64,000 bases of DNA from Neospora caninum Liverpool (taxonomy: Eukaryota; Apicomplexa; Conoidasida; Eucoccidiorida; Sarcocystidae): assembly GCF_000208865.1 (NCBI RefSeq), contig NC_018393.1, positions 2,560,714-2,624,713 on the forward strand, given 5' to 3'. Shown here in pieces: positions 59,708 to 64,000 of this stretch; the first letter of the stretch is position 1, and every line of letters starts with the position of its first letter. Under the pieces are notes generated by a model, which worked only from the letters and a program-made list of their open reading frames with translations, did not search any database and was not told where the DNA came from. The position numbers were made by a program, and so were the translations under genes.

Positions 59708-62700
59708 TTAGTCACCAGCAACCCCGCCAGCTCTGCCGGACCCACGGACTCGAGCAGGCACATTGGAAGCAGGATAAATGCCGTCTTCTATAACAACGAA
59801 ATCGACAAACTGAGCAGGCGTCACATCGTAGCAAAGATTCATGACGCACACTTCGGAGGTCGATGGGTTTTCGCCTGCTGCCTGTCGAGCGGCAGACGCT
59901 GGATCTATGCCTCCTGTTCCACCTCCCTTGGCCACTTTACTTTTGCTTGTATTTCTCAACTCTGATTCTTCCTCTCCACCGCAGGGGGACACGGCAAGGG
60001 GCTGGCTGCTTGCTGACGGTGTAAGTGCAGCATTCTTTCCGTCATGCTTTCCAGCCGAGTGACTGCAGGGGAACTCGACTTGACCATTTGACTGTCTCGA
60101 TAAAGCGCCATTTGCCGTGACAGATGGAGAAGGCTGCGATGAAACTGGGGAGGCCGCAGCGACTTTCGTCGACGTGGCGCTCGATCCTCCGGTGTGTGGT
60201 TTGCGTGAGTTCGACGCACAAGAAGTTCGAATGAGAGGATCACCTGGAAGGGGAGGTGAAGACGGCGTGAGAAGCGAGAGACGCGGATACTGGCGGGTGC
60301 TGTCAGCGAAGCGAGATTCACTGCCTCCCGCTTTTCGCGCACGCGCAGCCGAAGAGTAACTCGCTGGCGTTGTCCACACGAGCTCTGGATCATCCAACTC
60401 ATTGAACGAACACGAATCAAACACAATCCGATCAAACATCTTGTAGCTTTCACACAAAACAAAAATCGGTTTCGCGTATCTCTTCCCAACCATCGCCACG
60501 AGCGCCGCACCGGCTCGATTCACCACTGCTGCATTTGCCAGCACGGCTGCTGCTCCCAAAACAACCTTCGTCACATCTTCCATGTGATACGACAAACCTG
60601 TAGCAGCAAAGGCCAGACCACAAGCAGAGAAAGCGGGCACGAAATCTCAACGCAGGCGCAAACACACGCGCACGCTAAGGGAGGTGGATACACGTTCAGA
60701 TGCAGAGGCATGCGGGCATACACCAACATGTAGCTAACATGCAGTGAAGCGACGCATACAGTGAGGTTTTATGTGGATGAGCAAGCACATACGAAAGAAT
60801 TGAATATCGCACTCAAATTCATGTGTACACGGGGTCAATGTTACACGAAAGTACATTTCTCCGCACACAGATAGAGACTTACCATTAATCAGAGTGTAGG
60901 TGACCTCGATACCAGCGGCCGCAAACAGCCGCGCCGTTGCCTGCCCCGCGAGATGGGGATGAGAATCGACGACAACAACCGTAAACCGCCGACCCCTTTG
61001 TTTCGCCTGACAAAGATGGAGAAAACGAAAAGAAACAAACTCGAGGCAGTTCCATTTTTATCACCAGTCAGCCACGAAAAAGCCGAAAAACTGACCAAGG
61101 GTGCCTTCCCCATACACATGTGTAAACATACACATCCCGACGGGTTCCTAAACCCATCTATATGCGTTCGATGTACCTGCCACTTACCTTCTACGTTCCC
61201 AATGCCGCCTCTCGATAAAAAAAATAAGATTGTGCCATCATGCCCATCTGCGAACGTGTTACCGCACGAGGAGCCCGCAGACCCCAGTGGATTTCCCACA
61301 TACCACAAACGCTCGCCCCTGTTGACCTACATGTATCTGTCTCTGTGGAGGTAAATCCATGTGAAAATGTGTCTCACCTGGAGAACAGCTCTGACCACGG
61401 CAGTGGACTTTCCGTACACGAGGAGACAATCCCCGTCCTCGGCCAGCTGCTCTTGAAAAACATCCGCCACGGCACAGGTAGCCGCAAGAATTCTTTGACT
61501 GATGAAAGTGGAAATCTCCGAACAAAGCGCAGCCTTGGTGTCATGCAAGGGCATTGTGGCATAACCTGCAAGCGCGCAAGGAGCAAGAGCTTAACACAAC
61601 TTCAGACGGGCATCTCTGTTCTGCACAGAGATGTCTAGGAGGAACGTAAGAAGTTGAGGACGCGTCTAGACCTTTCTATTGTATCCCTACCTATCCACGG
61701 ACACATATGCACATGTTCGGGTTCGAGGTCAGCCGCCCTGCAACGAGCAGTCTTCAGAGATATGTACACGTGTCCTTGGCGAGCGCCGAGCATCCATGAC
61801 ACGCGCCTTTGAACTCGACACTGGCTCTAGAATGAGGAATTATGTGTGTGTCTGCCTACTGATGCATTCGCCTAGAAATCGAGCAGACCCATGCATAGAT
61901 ACATATCCACGTATGTATCTAGAACCCCCCCTCCACAGGCGGGGAACCTGCTGCGCCTTACTCGAGAGCCTCTTCTTCAACCAGCGGATCGCCCCTCCCA
62001 TCGAGAGACTGTGAGGCCGGCAGTGAGTGATGAAATTGATTTGTCGGTCGAGAGCGATTTTCAAATGCTTATCGATTGCTTCGTATGGAGGAGGACAGTA
62101 ATCCTCGATAAACCGCTCAAATGCTGCAGGAGAAAGCAGTCACCCCACTCCAACCCCAGCTGTGCCACTCACGGTGGTCTCCCTCCGAAATGAAGACAAG
62201 AGTTAACATGCAAGAAGGCGGTGAAAACGAAGAAACTGACTCAGATGCCACACAGGTGAAGCCCTACACGCCCCAAAGTCGAAAGACAACGAATCCGCTG
62301 CGGGCACGCAAAAGGAATCTCCGTAGAAATGTGAACCTGCAGAGTTCATTCCTATCAGTGCTCTCTACTCTGACAAGTCTAGATCACGAGCTTCCTGCTG
62401 AAAACAAGAAACGCACATCCGTACGCTCAGCGCTTCTCAGCCGTATCCTCAGTTAGGGCCAAAAACTCCGCAAGGACGCATCGATTTTGAGAGACGACAC
62501 GGAAGCCAGGCACGAGTAGAATCTATAGTTCTAGAAACGGAGAAAAGGCTCCGGGTTCGCTGTCTCCAACGCGCGCGATGTTGACTCCCCTCTCTCTGGA
62601 TCCGCATCCCTACAAGCTCACCTGTCAGCATCGCGACCGTCCGTGCATTTGTGCCAGTCACCCGCCGTTTCCCCATTTGAAGGCCGATACGTATGACTGC

Positions 62701-64000
62701 GGGGTGTACCTGGTCCTGCTTGAAATCCATCACCACGCGAGTCTGCAGCGAGACTTCTTCGTCCCGTTTGTTAACGCCTTTCTGTCTCCGGCCTGTTGGC
62801 GCGAAACACGCACGTCCTCCGCCAAACGGTTTTGCGTCTCAAGTCGATCGATCCATGTCCATGCAACAACTCATTTATATACATATACTTGCGCAGGCAC
62901 CTTGACGACCCTGTAGATACGTATATATACATATACGTATACGAACATGTATATGCATATATATACACATATGTATACCATATGTATATATATATATATA
63001 TATACATACATAGGTGCACTCATTCATGTGCATTATGAGGCCCAATGCCGAGACTGCGTCGCCGCCGTCTTACTTTGTTGCCGTTTGAGGATCGGCACCC
63101 CTTCGGCCGTGAAGGAGCACATGGGAATGACCGATCGGTCATAGGGGGCTAGATGGCTGAGGAATCTCAAGTGGCTGTGGCACTGCACGCTGGAGCCGAG
63201 GGCCTTGTTGCTCTCCTGTCCCCGTCCAGCTCCGCCTACTAGAGTCCCGCCAGGTCCATGGTGGTTTGTTGCACTTCCTCCAGGAGGCGACGGTAGAGCG
63301 GGGCCTTGACTCGGCAGCGCGTTACCCCCCGGAGATCCGCTCGCAGGGGTAACGGAGAGCACTGAGGGCCCACCCGATCCTCCACAGGCCACACTCGCTC
63401 CTCCACCTACAGGCGACAGCAAGTGTGAAGACACACTTTGGGCCCCACCGACACACGTTTTGTCAGCCTTTCGACGAGACTGTACCGCGTGGTGATCCTT
63501 GGGCGCGGACGCGGGGGCAGAGGAAAAGCTGCTTGAGTACGGAGAAGACGACGAAGACAAGCAGGAAGCAGCGCTGATGGCAGAAGAAGACGAGGGAGAA
63601 GTAGACATCGAGACATGCTCAGGAGTCGAACCGCCGTGGGCAGCCCCCCCCCCTGAGGGGGGAAGAATGCCGTCGGTTAACATGATCCCTGGCGACGGCC
63701 TCTGTTGTTGAGGGAACTGTTTGAACAAACACGGGAAAAGAGGAAATGTGGGAGTTCCTGGAGGCGAACCGGCTTTCTCCAGGAACTCTCCGACAAAAAG
63801 CAAGACAACAACGGGGGCTGTCCGATATCGCTGAGGAGGGCCGAGGCACGCGCTGCTGACGCTCGCACGTCGCTCTCTCCATTTCCGAGGAGAGAGCGCG
63901 TGGAAACGGGTGTCTGTTTTGAGACGTACCCTTCTACTTCGTCGTGAGAAAGGTTGAGGAATATATCCAATTTTGACAGCTGGTCCGTCTGTTGAGATGG
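59708..64000 (-). CDS. Translation initiation factor eIF2B subunit delta, 5' partial
   Basis: Seven exon segments join in frame: 64000-63930 (continuing off the window), 63716-63074, 62753-62622, 62123-61962, 61565-61378, 61006-60883 and 60597-59708, giving 735 residues. After a Pro/Ser/Gly-rich N-terminal part come FLSHLAPYDR, QVHPAVIRIGLQ...GTNARTVAMLTAFERFIEDY, CRPHSLSMGGAIRWLKKRL, DGDCLLVYGKSTAVVRAVL, FTVVVVDSHPHLAGQATARL, GLSYHMEDVTKVVLGAAAV, KPIFVLCESYKMFDRIVFDS and NLCYDVTPAQFVDFVVIEDGI. All are eIF2B-delta signatures. eIF2B is the GTP-exchange factor for eIF2 and is the target of stress-induced eIF2alpha phosphorylation. A Ser/Pro/Gly insert of about 165 residues separates NELDDPEL from the final NLCYDVTP block. 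The joint at 62753 (acceptor GAAG) is the least certain. Confidence 0.92.

Overview
The window looks like nuclear DNA of a coccidian apicomplexan of the Toxoplasma/Hammondia/Neospora group. Genes are intron-rich with GT..AG splice sites. Proteins carry long disordered Ser/Pro/Arg/Glu-rich insertions around conserved cores. TA, GATA and ATCT microsatellites and TGCATGC-type words are scattered between genes, several starts sit in an AAAATG context, and there is one nuclear tRNA gene. I could not run a database search; families were recognised from motifs, and exon joints were checked by hand for reading-frame continuity.

Layout, left to right: (1) 2-3796 (+), the 3' part of a large gene for a Ser-rich, coiled-coil, FG/RGG-tailed protein, possibly a nucleoporin. 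(2) 5428-15723 (-), a nine-exon RNB-family 3'-5' exoribonuclease of DIS3L2/Rrp44 type. (3) 18971-24265 (-), a six-exon F-box plus leucine-rich-repeat protein. (4) 26685-28703 (+), the RNA polymerase II subunit RPB9 with an unusual acidic C-terminal extension. (5) 30668-35619 (-), the eight-exon mitochondrial processing peptidase alpha subunit. (6) 38639-38709 (+), tRNA-Gly(GCC). (7) 40216-41412 (-), the C-terminal exons of an ATP10-like ATP synthase assembly factor. (8) 42715-46041 (+), an RlmN/Cfr-type radical-SAM RNA methyltransferase whose 3' exons are missing at an assembly gap (100 N, 46543-46642). (9) 52972-56989 (-), a PMA1-like P-type proton pump. (10) 59708-64000 (-), the delta subunit of eIF2B, whose 5' end lies beyond the window.

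The most striking structural feature is that the PMA1 block is bounded by two inverted copies of a 551-bp sequence (46643-47193 and 59072-59622). One copy abuts the N gap that interrupts the methyltransferase gene. Either this is a real recent inverted duplication or the 13-kb block has been wrongly placed or oriented.

Most genes are unrelated housekeeping functions: RNA decay, transcription, translation control, mitochondrial protein import/complex III, and ATP synthase assembly. I see no operon-like or defence-like system. The genes in the left 46 kb use GC-rich codons and have pyrimidine-rich introns; the 46.6-59.6 kb block is gene-poor and looks compositionally plainer.
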